In this document: positions 24,598 to 32,220 of the stretch, one piece after another
Numbering within the stretch: position 1 is the first letter of the stretch
Layout of the letters: every line of letters begins with the position of its first letter
Assembly: GCA_002293525.1 (NCBI GenBank)
Contig: DBDJ01000072.1
Span: 166,537-230,536, forward strand
DNA from: Lachnospiraceae bacterium UBA935
GTDB lineage: Bacteria; Bacillota; Clostridia; Lachnospirales; Lachnospiraceae
Direction: 5' to 3'
DNA length: 64,000 nucleotides
Notes under the pieces: model-generated
What the model was told of the DNA's origin: nothing
Databases searched by the model: none
Seen by the model: the letters and a program-made list of their open reading frames with translations, nothing else
Position numbers and translations under genes: made by a program

Positions 24598-24969
24598 CTC
24601 ATCCCCATCTGCGCGGCCCTGCCGCACTCAATGACTTTCGCCCTGTCTTAGCCTTATCTGTTTGTATGATCTTGAGCCCTCTCAAGACAAAAGTATTGTC
24701 AAGATATTTCGGTTGACCGATTCTGTTATGACTTTATAACGGCTTCAATATTACAGTTCAGATCACCGCGAGGTGTTTTTTAATAGCTATTTCACATCTA
24801 AGTAATGATTAACTATTCAATTCAGAATATCATATTTGAATGTCATTTACAAGCCGGAATATGACATTTCGACGCCAGCCGATTGCCCTTTCAAGTGAAG
24901 ATATTATAATAAAATTATAGTCAGGCATCCAAAATTGCCTGGGAAAAATAAGAATGGAGGTTATGTAAT
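24598..24969. other. Divergent intergenic region with a dispersed repeat
   Basis: It separates the LytTR operon (minus) from the peptide locus (plus). It contains the second copy of the CACCGCGAGGTG repeat at 24753-24779, and a small hairpin (CAGGCA...TGCCTG, 24922-24941) in the leader of the peptide gene. No gene is seen. Confidence 0.6.
24883..24910 (+). promoter_or_regulatory. Promoter of the peptide/radical-SAM locus
   Basis: TTGCCC (24883-24888), 16-base spacer, TATAAT (24905-24910), about 60 bases upstream of the ATG and its GGAGG site. Confidence 0.6.
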
Positions 24970-25710
24970 ATGAGTTATGTCCAAGAAATGGTGGCTTATG
25001 AGGGAAAAGTATTTCAAGTCAACCTGCAGTCCATGTTAGGTTCTTCCCCTTACGGCTGGGCCTTAAGCAACTTGCCGGAAGGTATTGTCCTGGAAGCGGT
25101 GGAGACCAGTCGACTGGCGGCCGAAAATACCATCGGGCCCGTAGTCCAGAGTTTTTATCTGGGTGTGACAGCGGTAAAAGAATACAATGTGAAGCTGACA
25201 TTTCTCCTTCTATGCAGCTTTGCGCCTAAGAAAGTCATTGATTCCTGCACGGTTAATCTGAGGATTGTCCCGGAAAATGCCAATCAGTTCGCTACATACA
25301 GCGATAATGCTGTGGCTGAGGATCCGGCAGTAAATGCAAGGAATGCCGCCGACCCGATCCAGATCAAGTACGGTTTCCCCTGTGTCATGCAGGACTCTGC
25401 TTTAATGTACGGATTTAACTGTGCCCAGCCGGCGGCCGTTGCTGTCGATTATGGCCTTGTCGATTCGTCAGCGGGCGATGTTGCCAATAGCGCGATGCCC
25501 TATGGCTATATCAGTTCTGCCGTCCATAAGTACGGTTATCCCTGTGTAATGCAGAGTGATTCATTGTACGGCATGTCCTTCAACTGTGTGAATAATAACC
25601 AGAGCCAGGAAGATACGCCGCCTGTCAGGAAAACCACTCCCTTTATCAGTCCCGGTTCTCCTTTTGTAGATACCGCCCAGATGAAATATGGCTATCCTAC
25701 ATGCCAATAG
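24970..25710 (+). CDS. Putative modified-peptide precursor: chagasin-like domain plus KYG(F/Y)PC repeats
   Basis: A 246-residue protein without signal peptide or membrane segment. Residues 5-102 look like a compact beta domain. The spacing of SPYGW, the following strands and the closing T-V-N-L-R-I-V is reminiscent of chagasin-type (I42) protease inhibitors; this is a weak fold guess. The rest is low-complexity and contains a repeated motif: K133-Y-G-F-P-C-V-M-Q with Y147-G-F-N-C151; K187-Y-G-Y-P-C-V-M-Q with Y-G-M-S-F-N-C206; and the extreme C-terminus K239-Y-G-Y-P-T-C-Q. A radical SAM/SPASM gene starts 10 bases downstream. In RiPP systems such enzymes crosslink Cys or aromatic residues in repeated core motifs, so I infer this is the substrate. 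It could instead be a structural (spore or surface) protein whose Tyr/Cys motifs are modified. GGAGG lies upstream. Confidence 0.65.
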   Translation: MSYVQEMVAYEGKVFQVNLQSMLGSSPYGWALSNLPEGIVLEAVETSRLAAENTIGPVVQSFYLGVTAVKEYNVKLTFLLLCSFAPKKVIDSCTVNLRIVPENANQFATYSDNAVAEDPAVNARNAADPIQIKYGFPCVMQDSALMYGFNCAQPAAVAVDYGLVDSSAGDVANSAMPYGYISSAVHKYGYPCVMQSDSLYGMSFNCVNNNQSQEDTPPVRKTTPFISPGSPFVDTAQMKYGYPTCQ

Positions 25711-25720
25711 GAGGACACAG

Positions 25721-27163
25721 ATGAAATATCAACCCATTACTTGTGTATGGGAAGTCACAATGGGCTGCAACATGCGTTGCGGCCATTGCGGCTCTTCCTG
25801 TAAAGAACCGTTGCCGGATGAACTAAAGACCGAAGAGGCTTTAGAGCTGTGCGACCAGATCGGTGAGCTGGGTCTTAAGTGGATCACTTTATCTGGCGGC
25901 GAACCGCTGACCCGGAAAGACATCCCCCGTATTATCAAACGGTTAAATGATAACGGCGTGATCGTCAACCTGATCACCAACGGCTGGCTGCTCAGTGAGA
26001 CGATGGTAATCCGCCTGAAAGAAAGCGGCGTTGCCACTGTTGCCATCAGCATCGACGGCACGGAAGAGATACATGATAAGATCCGTAAGGAAGGGTCTTT
26101 TGCCAGATCCAAGCGAGCCTTTGCGCTGTTAAACCTTGTCGGTATTGAAGCAGGTGCGGTTACTACGATAACGAAACAAAACATCGGGCAGCTGCATGAA
26201 CTCAAAGAGGAACTGATTTCCATGGGTGTCCAGACCTGGCAAGTCCAGCTCGGCCTTCCTATGGGAAATCTGAAGGAACAGGAGGACTGGGTACTGGAGC
26301 CGGAGCAGATGAACGACATCATTGATTTTTGTTATGAAACGGCACAGGAAGGACGGATCCGCATTTTCCCTGCCGACTGTATCGGCTATTATACGCATAA
26401 GGAGCTGGCTGTCAAAAAGATCTCCTATCAGAGCCGCAACGTCCCGCTTTGGGATGGCTGTAACGCCGGCTTGCGGGGCTTCGGTATCTTGCATAACGGC
26501 AATATCCTGGGCTGCACTTCCATCCGCTCCGAGGAATACCTGGAAGGAAATATCCGCGAGCGCTCCCTGCGGGATATCTGGGAGGATGAGAACGCCTTTT
26601 CCTGGCGGCGCAAGATGACTGCCGCTGCACTGAGCGGCGACTGTGCCATCTGCAACTATAAGAATAAATGCCTCGGCGGCTGCACCAATACAAGGCTTAC
26701 CATGAACGGAAGCATGGAATCGGAAAACTGCTACTGCGCATATAACGTGGCCTTGAAAAACCTGAAAGTAAAATACCGGGGGCTTAGCGACGTCACCTTA
26801 CTGATGGCCATCGCAGAAAAGCTGATCGGCAGCAAGGAACATCAGGAGGCGGCCTTCGCACTGAAACGGGTGCTGGAACTTAAGCCGGAACACAGTAAGG
26901 CTTTAGCGGCCAAAGGATATTGCGACTATATGTGCAGTAACTACAGCTCCTGCAAAGAAGCCAATGAAGCCGCTTTAGCCCTCAATGCCAAGGATCCTTA
27001 CGCAATGCGCGGCCTGGCCGTAGCCTTGCACAAACTGGGGGACAGCGAGACGGGAATCCGCATCTTGCAGGAAGCCGTGGCTTTGAACCAGTATCAGGAT
27101 CAGGATCTGCTCCATGATCTGGCGGTATTACGACAGGAAAGCAGCTTGCCGGATGCCCTCTGA
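25721..27163 (+). CDS. Radical SAM/SPASM peptide-modifying enzyme with TPR-like tail
   Basis: A 480-residue enzyme. The AdoMet cluster motif is C16-N-M-R-C20-G-H-C23 and the GGEP motif is at 59-62. A SPASM-type auxiliary-cluster region spans residues 247-340 (C247, C265, C308, C311, C317, C321, C337, C339; pattern C-A-I-C-N-Y-K-N-K-C-L-G-G-C). Residues 365-475 are helical repeats resembling TPRs (EAAFALKRVLELKPE, EAALALNAKDPYAM), unusual as a fusion and plausible for binding a long substrate. SPASM enzymes install thioether, C-C or related crosslinks in peptides. The gene directly follows the repeat-bearing protein, so both are likely one operon. AGGAGG precedes the ATG at 25721; an earlier in-frame start overlapping the previous gene has no such site. 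No transporter or protease is adjacent. Confidence 0.88.
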   Translation: MKYQPITCVWEVTMGCNMRCGHCGSSCKEPLPDELKTEEALELCDQIGELGLKWITLSGGEPLTRKDIPRIIKRLNDNGVIVNLITNGWLLSETMVIRLKESGVATVAISIDGTEEIHDKIRKEGSFARSKRAFALLNLVGIEAGAVTTITKQNIGQLHELKEELISMGVQTWQVQLGLPMGNLKEQEDWVLEPEQMNDIIDFCYETAQEGRIRIFPADCIGYYTHKELAVKKISYQSRNVPLWDGCNAGLRGFGILHNGNILGCTSIRSEEYLEGNIRERSLRDIWEDENAFSWRRKMTAAALSGDCAICNYKNKCLGGCTNTRLTMNGSMESENCYCAYNVALKNLKVKYRGLSDVTLLMAIAEKLIGSKEHQEAAFALKRVLELKPEHSKALAAKGYCDYMCSNYSSCKEANEAALALNAKDPYAMRGLAVALHKLGDSETGIRILQEAVALNQYQDQDLLHDLAVLRQESSLPDAL

Positions 27164-27189
27164 TCAATTCATGATTCAGCTAATTTTAA

Positions 27190-27221
27190 AGTAGCGGGGG
27201 AGGTAATCCCCTGCTATTTTT
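27190..27221 (+). terminator. Terminator of the peptide/radical-SAM operon
   Basis: TAGCGGGGGA, a short loop, TCCCCTGCTA and then a T run. It is placed 27 bases after the radical SAM stop. Confidence 0.85.
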
Positions 27222-27468
27222 AGTCTTGCTAATTTTAGTATTCCGCTATTTTACATATCTGTTAAATTACGACTAATCTTTGTCATCAACTGAATGGCTG
27301 CGCGGTCATCGTCTGATTGCCCGGGCCTCATCGGCGAGTGATTCGCATTTCATGCCCCAGCATTCGCAGTTCAGCTATATCCGTTTGACTTGGGTGGCAA
27401 AACAGAGTATCCTATCACCATAATACATGGCTGGCACATGATGATTTCCGGAAGGATGATGACAGACA
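27222..27468. other. Spacer with a dispersed repeat
   Basis: No gene. GCCCGGGCCTCATCGGC at 27319-27335 is shared exactly with 3809-3825. The preceding GCGGTCATCGTC also precedes the inverted repeat at 21038. Confidence 0.6.
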
Positions 27469-27927
27469 GTGAAGCTGATTTCGCAGAAAGACCCTGAACT
27501 TGATGATGACTATGTTACGATTAAATACCGTGAGCTGACGCCGGCGATTGAGCAGATCCTGCATATCTGTCAAGGGGAGCGCTCGGTGCTGCAGTGCGAA
27601 AAAGAGGGCGCGACCCACAATATCGACTTGCAGGACATTCTCTATCTTGAATGGGTGGACGACAGGAGCTGTGTATATACAAAAGATGACGTCTTCACTA
27701 TGGCACCTTCGCTGGCCGCGCTTGAAAACTCCTTGGCCGGACGGCATTTTGTCAGGATCAGCAGGGCCTGTCTCTGTAATCTGTTCAAAATCAAAGCGGT
27801 TTCGACCGGGCTCAATATGCGCCTGACCGCTGAAATGGTAAATGGCGAACGGGTGGTAGTAAGCAGACATTACCGTGACGGGCTTCTGGCTGCCATCCAT
27901 AAATTAGCAATGGAGGTCCGCAACTGA
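27469..27927 (+). CDS. Stand-alone LytTR DNA-binding regulator
   Basis: A 152-residue protein without a receiver domain. The C-terminal ~100 residues are a LytTR domain (DILYLEWVDDRSCVYT, then HFVRISRACLCNLFKIKAV). It is followed one base later by a DUF3021 membrane protein. LytTR/DUF3021 pairs are common in Firmicutes; the membrane partner is thought to modulate the regulator, but the signal is not known. The start is a GTG with GGAAGG some distance upstream; the exact start is uncertain. Confidence 0.85.
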   Translation: MKLISQKDPELDDDYVTIKYRELTPAIEQILHICQGERSVLQCEKEGATHNIDLQDILYLEWVDDRSCVYTKDDVFTMAPSLAALENSLAGRHFVRISRACLCNLFKIKAVSTGLNMRLTAEMVNGERVVVSRHYRDGLLAAIHKLAMEVRN

Positions 27928-27928
27928 T

Positions 27929-28444
27929 ATGAAAAAAATTATTTCCGCATTTACGTTATACCTTGAGAAAAATACCATCTTCAACTATATGGTTTATGGC
28001 AATAAATTAGTGATTATCTGCGTATTCTTTACTTTCACGACCATACTCGATGTAGCATTGAGCTGGATCGAACATGGCGTGGTTTCCTCGCCCTATCTGC
28101 TCCTGATTGACCGGCTGATCCTATGTACGATGACGATAGTGCCGCTCAATCTCTTCAAATATTTTGAAAAACTGTCGGTCTGGGCGATTTTTCCCCTTCA
28201 TTTTGTGTTCTGCTGCAGTCTTTCACTGCTTTATACCTACATCTCCGGATTTTTCACGGAGCTGTACCCTGCCGCTTATTACGAGATGTTCCGCTCGGTA
28301 GTGACCGCATATCTTTTTTTTATCCTCGGTGCCCTTGTCATTGATTTAACACGTACCTTTAAGGCCAACTATGACCTTAGGAAAATACAGGAAGCAATAA
28401 TCAGAAAGAAGGATAATCAAAATGAAGCTGAACATGGAAAATGA
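27929..28444 (+). CDS. DUF3021-family membrane protein
   Basis: A 171-residue protein with four predicted membrane segments (about residues 25-45, 58-80, 90-112, 120-142) and a charged cytoplasmic tail (IRKKDNQNEAEHGK). Its size, topology and position right after a stand-alone LytTR gene match DUF3021. It probably acts as the membrane-bound partner of that regulator. GGAGG from the end of the LytTR gene serves as ribosome-binding site. Confidence 0.8.
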   Translation: MKKIISAFTLYLEKNTIFNYMVYGNKLVIICVFFTFTTILDVALSWIEHGVVSSPYLLLIDRLILCTMTIVPLNLFKYFEKLSVWAIFPLHFVFCCSLSLLYTYISGFFTELYPAAYYEMFRSVVTAYLFFILGALVIDLTRTFKANYDLRKIQEAIIRKKDNQNEAEHGK

Positions 28445-28568
28445 ATAACAGTCAAGAGAGCATAAAAATAAAAACATGAGAAAGTAAAAAACATGAGAAA
28501 AGAATAACAGTCAAGAAAACATGAAATAAAAAACATGAGAAAAAATAACATAAAAAGGAAGACAGAAC
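28445..28568 (+). repeat. A-rich spacer with short direct repeats
   Basis: The segment AATAACAGTCAAGA occurs twice and AAAACATGAGAAA about three times between the DUF3021 and hydrolase genes. No gene and no clear terminator is seen, so read-through into the hydrolase is possible. Confidence 0.6.
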
Positions 28569-29660
28569 ATGAAAAAGAAAATCGGACAGAATAAGAAAAA
28601 GAGAAGCCTTAAAAAGATTGCCCTCATTACCGTAATCACTTTGACCCTGCTATACACCCTCGGCGGCGGTGCCGTATCTTATCTGGTGTATTCACAGACA
28701 TTTGGTCGGGTCGGGTACTCACAGGACAGAACCGGATTCGTTCCCAATCTGGATTATTCCGGTATCGATCAGTCAAAATATCCCCGCGAAGAATTTACCT
28801 TTACCGTGGACGGTAATAAACTGACCGGATACGAATACGGAAAAGATAAGTCCCGCGGATTAATCGTCATCTCCTCCGGCCTGGGAGGCACCGGCGATGA
28901 TTATATGACATTGGTCACCCGCTTTATCGACGACGGATATTGTGTCATTACCTATGATAACACCGGCGTGGCCGGCAGCGAAGGGAATAACACCCGGGGG
29001 TTAGCGCAGTCGGCGATTGACCTTGATGCGCTGCTGACCCACATCGAATCCCAGCAACGCTATGACCATCTTCCGCTCTATCTCCTTGGCCACAGCTGGG
29101 GCGGCTATGGCGTATGCGCCGCGCTCTCCCATCCTCACCGGGTCAAAGCGGCCGTCAGCATGGCAGCTTATAATGATCCTGTCGAATCATTTAACGAACT
29201 GGGAAGCCAGAATGTAGGCAGTGCATTTTATCTCTTTTATCCGCATATGTGGCTGCTGCAAAGGGGTTACTTCGGAGCAGCTATGGAAGTAAAGGCTGTC
29301 GATGCGATCAATGCCAATGACATCCCCTTTCTGATTATCCAAGGCAAAAATGATGATCTGGTTACCATGAATGTGGCGATTTACGGCTGCCAAGACCAAA
29401 TCACCAATGAAAAGGCACAGTTTTTGCTGACTGAGGGCGACCACGAGTGGGTCTATTGCTCCAAGGAAGCCCTTGAATACCAAAACCAGCTTGCCGAAAG
29501 CCGAAAGGAATACCGCGACAAGTACCCTCAGGGAGATGAGGACTATGATACATACATAGCAAAATGGGTCGACTCGAATAATTTAGATATCGAATTCTAT
29601 AATCAGGTTGATGAAGCTATCATCCTCCGAATAGAAAACTTATTTGATAGTGCGAAATAA
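28569..29660 (+). CDS. Membrane-anchored alpha/beta hydrolase
   Basis: A 363-residue protein with a Lys-rich N-terminus and one membrane segment (residues 16-40). The hydrolase domain has the nucleophile elbow G-H-S-W-G-G (about residue 176), a likely acid in I-Q-G-K-N-D-D and the catalytic His in T-E-G-D-H-E-W. The closest general match is serine aminopeptidase/lysophospholipase-type hydrolases facing outside. The substrate is unknown. It follows the LytTR/DUF3021 pair and may be its target. AAAAGGAAG lies before the ATG. Confidence 0.85.
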   Translation: MKKKIGQNKKKRSLKKIALITVITLTLLYTLGGGAVSYLVYSQTFGRVGYSQDRTGFVPNLDYSGIDQSKYPREEFTFTVDGNKLTGYEYGKDKSRGLIVISSGLGGTGDDYMTLVTRFIDDGYCVITYDNTGVAGSEGNNTRGLAQSAIDLDALLTHIESQQRYDHLPLYLLGHSWGGYGVCAALSHPHRVKAAVSMAAYNDPVESFNELGSQNVGSAFYLFYPHMWLLQRGYFGAAMEVKAVDAINANDIPFLIIQGKNDDLVTMNVAIYGCQDQITNEKAQFLLTEGDHEWVYCSKEALEYQNQLAESRKEYRDKYPQGDEDYDTYIAKWVDSNNLDIEFYNQVDEAIILRIENLFDSAK

Positions 29661-29694
29661 ATACGCACGCCGGCTGAACTGCGGACCGTAACGA

Positions 29695-30963
29695 TCAGCT
29701 TCCCAGCTCAGCAAATTTCGCGGCCATAGTCGGGTTATCGCGGGTCAGGCGCTTAACCGTCAGTTCCTCAGCTTTATTATTTGCCAGGCGCAGGTTATTA
29801 TCTGATGAAAGCAAGGCTTCTTTGGTCTTTTGCAGATGATCGATCGTCTTATCAATTTCCTCGATGGCTGTCTTGAACCTGCGGCTGGCAAGTTCATAAT
29901 TACGCGAGAATCCCGACTTAAATGTCTCAAGGTTTTCTTCGAAGCGCATGATGTCAATATTCTGGCTCCGCATCAGGGCAAGCTCAGCCTTATATTCCAG
30001 TGCTTTCAGGGATGTGTTCCGCAATACGGTAATCATCGGAATAAAAAACTGCGGCCGGATCACATACATTTTCGGATACCGGTACGAGGCGTCCACGATC
30101 CCGGAATTGTACAGTTCACTGTCCGGCTCCAGCAGGGTTACCAGCACGGCATATTCACAGCCCTTTTCCCGGCGATCCTTGTCAAGCTCCTTAAAAAAGT
30201 CTTCATTCTTTTTCTTCGTTGCGGTTTCATCGCCCTCGTTTTTCATTTCAAACATAACCGAAACGATTTCATTCCCTTCATGATCGTTTTCCCGATAAAT
30301 ATAATCACCCTTGCTCCCTGTCTTAATATCATTGTCCTTTTCAAAATAAGCATTGGGAAAGGCGGTTGCGCGGATCTGGTTAAACTGGGTCTCACAGTGC
30401 TGTTCCAGCGTTTCCCCGACCATTTTAGTCGACAGCTTCGCTTTCATATCTTTGTAATAAGCGATCATATCGTCTTTTGTCTTAAGTTCAGCCTTATGCT
30501 TGTCCTTAAGGGAAATCTCACGGAGCTGGCATTCGGTTTCCATCGCCTTGAGTTCACCCGCGAATCTGTCACGTTCTTGTTCCGCTTTATGTACCGCTCG
30601 GGAAACAGCCAGCTGTTTCTCGGCGTCCTGGGTATTGATTTTTATTTTTAACTCGGTGATTTCGGCATGTTTCTTTGCCGCTTCCTCCTGCAGCCGGTTT
30701 CTTGCCTCGGCTTCCATGAGTTTGATCTTAGTCTTTAATTCGGCGATTTCAGCTTCTTTTTTCGCTGCCTCGGCCTGCAGGACATTTTTGATATGGGCTT
30801 CTGCAAGTCTTACCGCCTTATTTTTATCTTCTTCCAATAACGACTCCCGTTCTCGGACCGCCTTTTCAAACTCCTTGTCGCGGACTTGCCTTACGATATC
30901 CGCAAAACCTGATTCATCAACCTTGAATACCTCTTTACATTTCGGGCATCTGACTTCGTTCAT
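29695..30963 (-). CDS. DUF2130-family coiled-coil protein
   Basis: A 422-residue soluble protein. A zinc-ribbon-like start (NEVRCPKCKEVF) leads into a long Ala/Glu/Lys-rich coiled coil (residues 25-165), then a globular domain of about 190-350 with ETQFNQIRATAFPNAYFEKD and DYIYRE, and a helical tail. This is the DUF2130 architecture. The central domain resembles restriction-endonuclease-like folds, but no function is established. The start at 30963 has GGGAGGAG before it; the longer open frame upstream runs through a tandem-repeat region. Confidence 0.85.
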   Translation of the reverse strand: MNEVRCPKCKEVFKVDESGFADIVRQVRDKEFEKAVRERESLLEEDKNKAVRLAEAHIKNVLQAEAAKKEAEIAELKTKIKLMEAEARNRLQEEAAKKHAEITELKIKINTQDAEKQLAVSRAVHKAEQERDRFAGELKAMETECQLREISLKDKHKAELKTKDDMIAYYKDMKAKLSTKMVGETLEQHCETQFNQIRATAFPNAYFEKDNDIKTGSKGDYIYRENDHEGNEIVSVMFEMKNEGDETATKKKNEDFFKELDKDRREKGCEYAVLVTLLEPDSELYNSGIVDASYRYPKMYVIRPQFFIPMITVLRNTSLKALEYKAELALMRSQNIDIMRFEENLETFKSGFSRNYELASRRFKTAIEEIDKTIDHLQKTKEALLSSDNNLRLANNKAEELTVKRLTRDNPTMAAKFAELGS

Positions 30964-31035
30964 CTTCTCCTCCCTTTCAGTGAGCCTGTTCATGATATTA
31001 TAACATAACCGGGCCGCCTTTGACATTACAACTTT

Positions 31036-31095
31036 TCGACAACGAAAACCGCGACACCGAACCCGCGACACCGAAACTTGCGACACCGAAACCCG
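31036..31095. repeat. GCGACACCGAAACCC tandem repeat
   Basis: Three to four imperfect copies of a 14-16-bp unit, GCGACACCGAA(A)CC, lie in the upstream region of the DUF2130 gene. Confidence 0.8.
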
Positions 31096-31270
31096 ACGGA
31101 TTTTCCGTTATTATCTACACCATGACGTCGCTTTCATAAGGGCAAATTGTATAAAGTGACAAATATCGGTTCTTTTATTCCATTATTCCTAATAGTAATT
31201 GCTTTAAACCGCATTGCTATGTTACTATTTAATATGATAATAATTTAAACAGGAAAGGAACTAATATACC

Positions 31271-31987
31271 ATGTGGTACCGACAAACATTAAAAGATCAT
31301 GCCAGACAAGTTTTTTATGCTAATTACTGGAAGAGCGTTCTCGTCAGCTTTATTCTTACCTTGACGCTCGGCACATCTTTTAACTCATCATCTTCTTCTA
31401 TTTTAGATGATGAAAGTGAAACCCTAAATCAGTTGTCCTTTGACGCCTTGTTGTTAATACTTGCCACTTTTTTTGTAATAGTACTTATTATATTGCTGGT
31501 GGCAACGATACTCAAAACTTTTGTTTTCTCACCTCTAGAGGTTGGCTGCCGACTTTGCTTGTTAGAAGCACTCGAGGATGCTTACAATCTGGGAACGATG
31601 GGGTTTGCCTTTAAAAACAACTACGTTAACATCGTTAAAACACAATTCCTAAAGAATTTATTTTTGGGGTTTTGGTACCTTTTATTCATCATACCCGGCA
31701 TTATAAAAACCTATGAATATCGCATGATACCCTACATATTAGCTGAAAATCCCGGTATGGCAACCCGAGAAGTTTTTGCCCGCTCCAAGAAAATGATGGA
31801 AGGCGAGAAATGGAATGCCTTTATACTGGATATTTCCTTCATCGGCTGGAACCTTCTCAGTTTGTTGACTTGTGGGATCCTGAATATTTTTTATGTAAAT
31901 CCCTATTATCAATTGACCTGTGCCGCCCTTTATCATACCCTGAGTGAAAAATGCTTCCGTGACGCATCTTATTATGTAGGCAGCTGA
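31271..31987 (+). CDS. DUF975-family integral membrane protein
   Basis: A 238-residue membrane protein with segments at about residues 20-40, 58-85, 130-155 and 190-220. Typical DUF975 features are the start WYRQTLKDHARQVF, the GCRLCLLEAL segment and Y-R-M-I-P-Y-I-L-A-E-N-P followed by R-S-K-K-M-M-E-G. The family is abundant in Lachnospirales and lactic acid bacteria, and its function is unknown. It is a single-gene unit with GGAAAGGAA upstream, and a perfect palindrome lies 40 bases after its stop. Confidence 0.85.
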   Translation: MWYRQTLKDHARQVFYANYWKSVLVSFILTLTLGTSFNSSSSSILDDESETLNQLSFDALLLILATFFVIVLIILLVATILKTFVFSPLEVGCRLCLLEALEDAYNLGTMGFAFKNNYVNIVKTQFLKNLFLGFWYLLFIIPGIIKTYEYRMIPYILAENPGMATREVFARSKKMMEGEKWNAFILDISFIGWNLLSLLTCGILNIFYVNPYYQLTCAALYHTLSEKCFRDASYYVGS

Positions 31988-32026
31988 ACCTGCTAGGCAA
32001 TAGGCGGCCACATAAAACCCGTAACA

Positions 32027-32067
32027 ATACTAGGGAAATGCTGATTCAATCAGTGTTTCCCTAGTAT
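32027..32067. repeat. Perfect-ended palindrome of the GGAAAC repeat family
   Basis: ATACTAGGGAAA and TTTCCCTAGTAT are exact inverted copies enclosing TGCTGATTCAATCAGTG, itself a hairpin. It is the best single-hairpin relative of the element at 60657 and probably terminates the DUF975 transcript. Confidence 0.85.
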
Positions 32068-32112
32068 TTACCTTCTGGCGAATTAATTCAAATAATTCCC
32101 GACTGCCTTTTC

Positions 32113-32141
32113 TTGACAAGTCCAGCGGTTTCCTCTATGAT
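32113..32141 (+). promoter_or_regulatory. SigmaA promoter of the YesN/YesM operon
   Basis: TTGACA (32113-32118), 17-base spacer, TATGAT (32136-32141), about 80 bases before the start codon. Confidence 0.78.
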
Positions 32142-32220
32142 TAAATCACATATGAAATCATAATATTCCACTTAATAATATATATAAAATAAGCCATCAC
32201 TTTTCAGATGAGGAACACTT

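Noticed and set aside
29830..31003. Plus-strand frames of up to 273 codons opposite the DUF2130 gene
   Set aside because: They are antisense shadows of a coiled-coil gene; hydrophobic content arises from the reversed Glu/Lys-rich codons.
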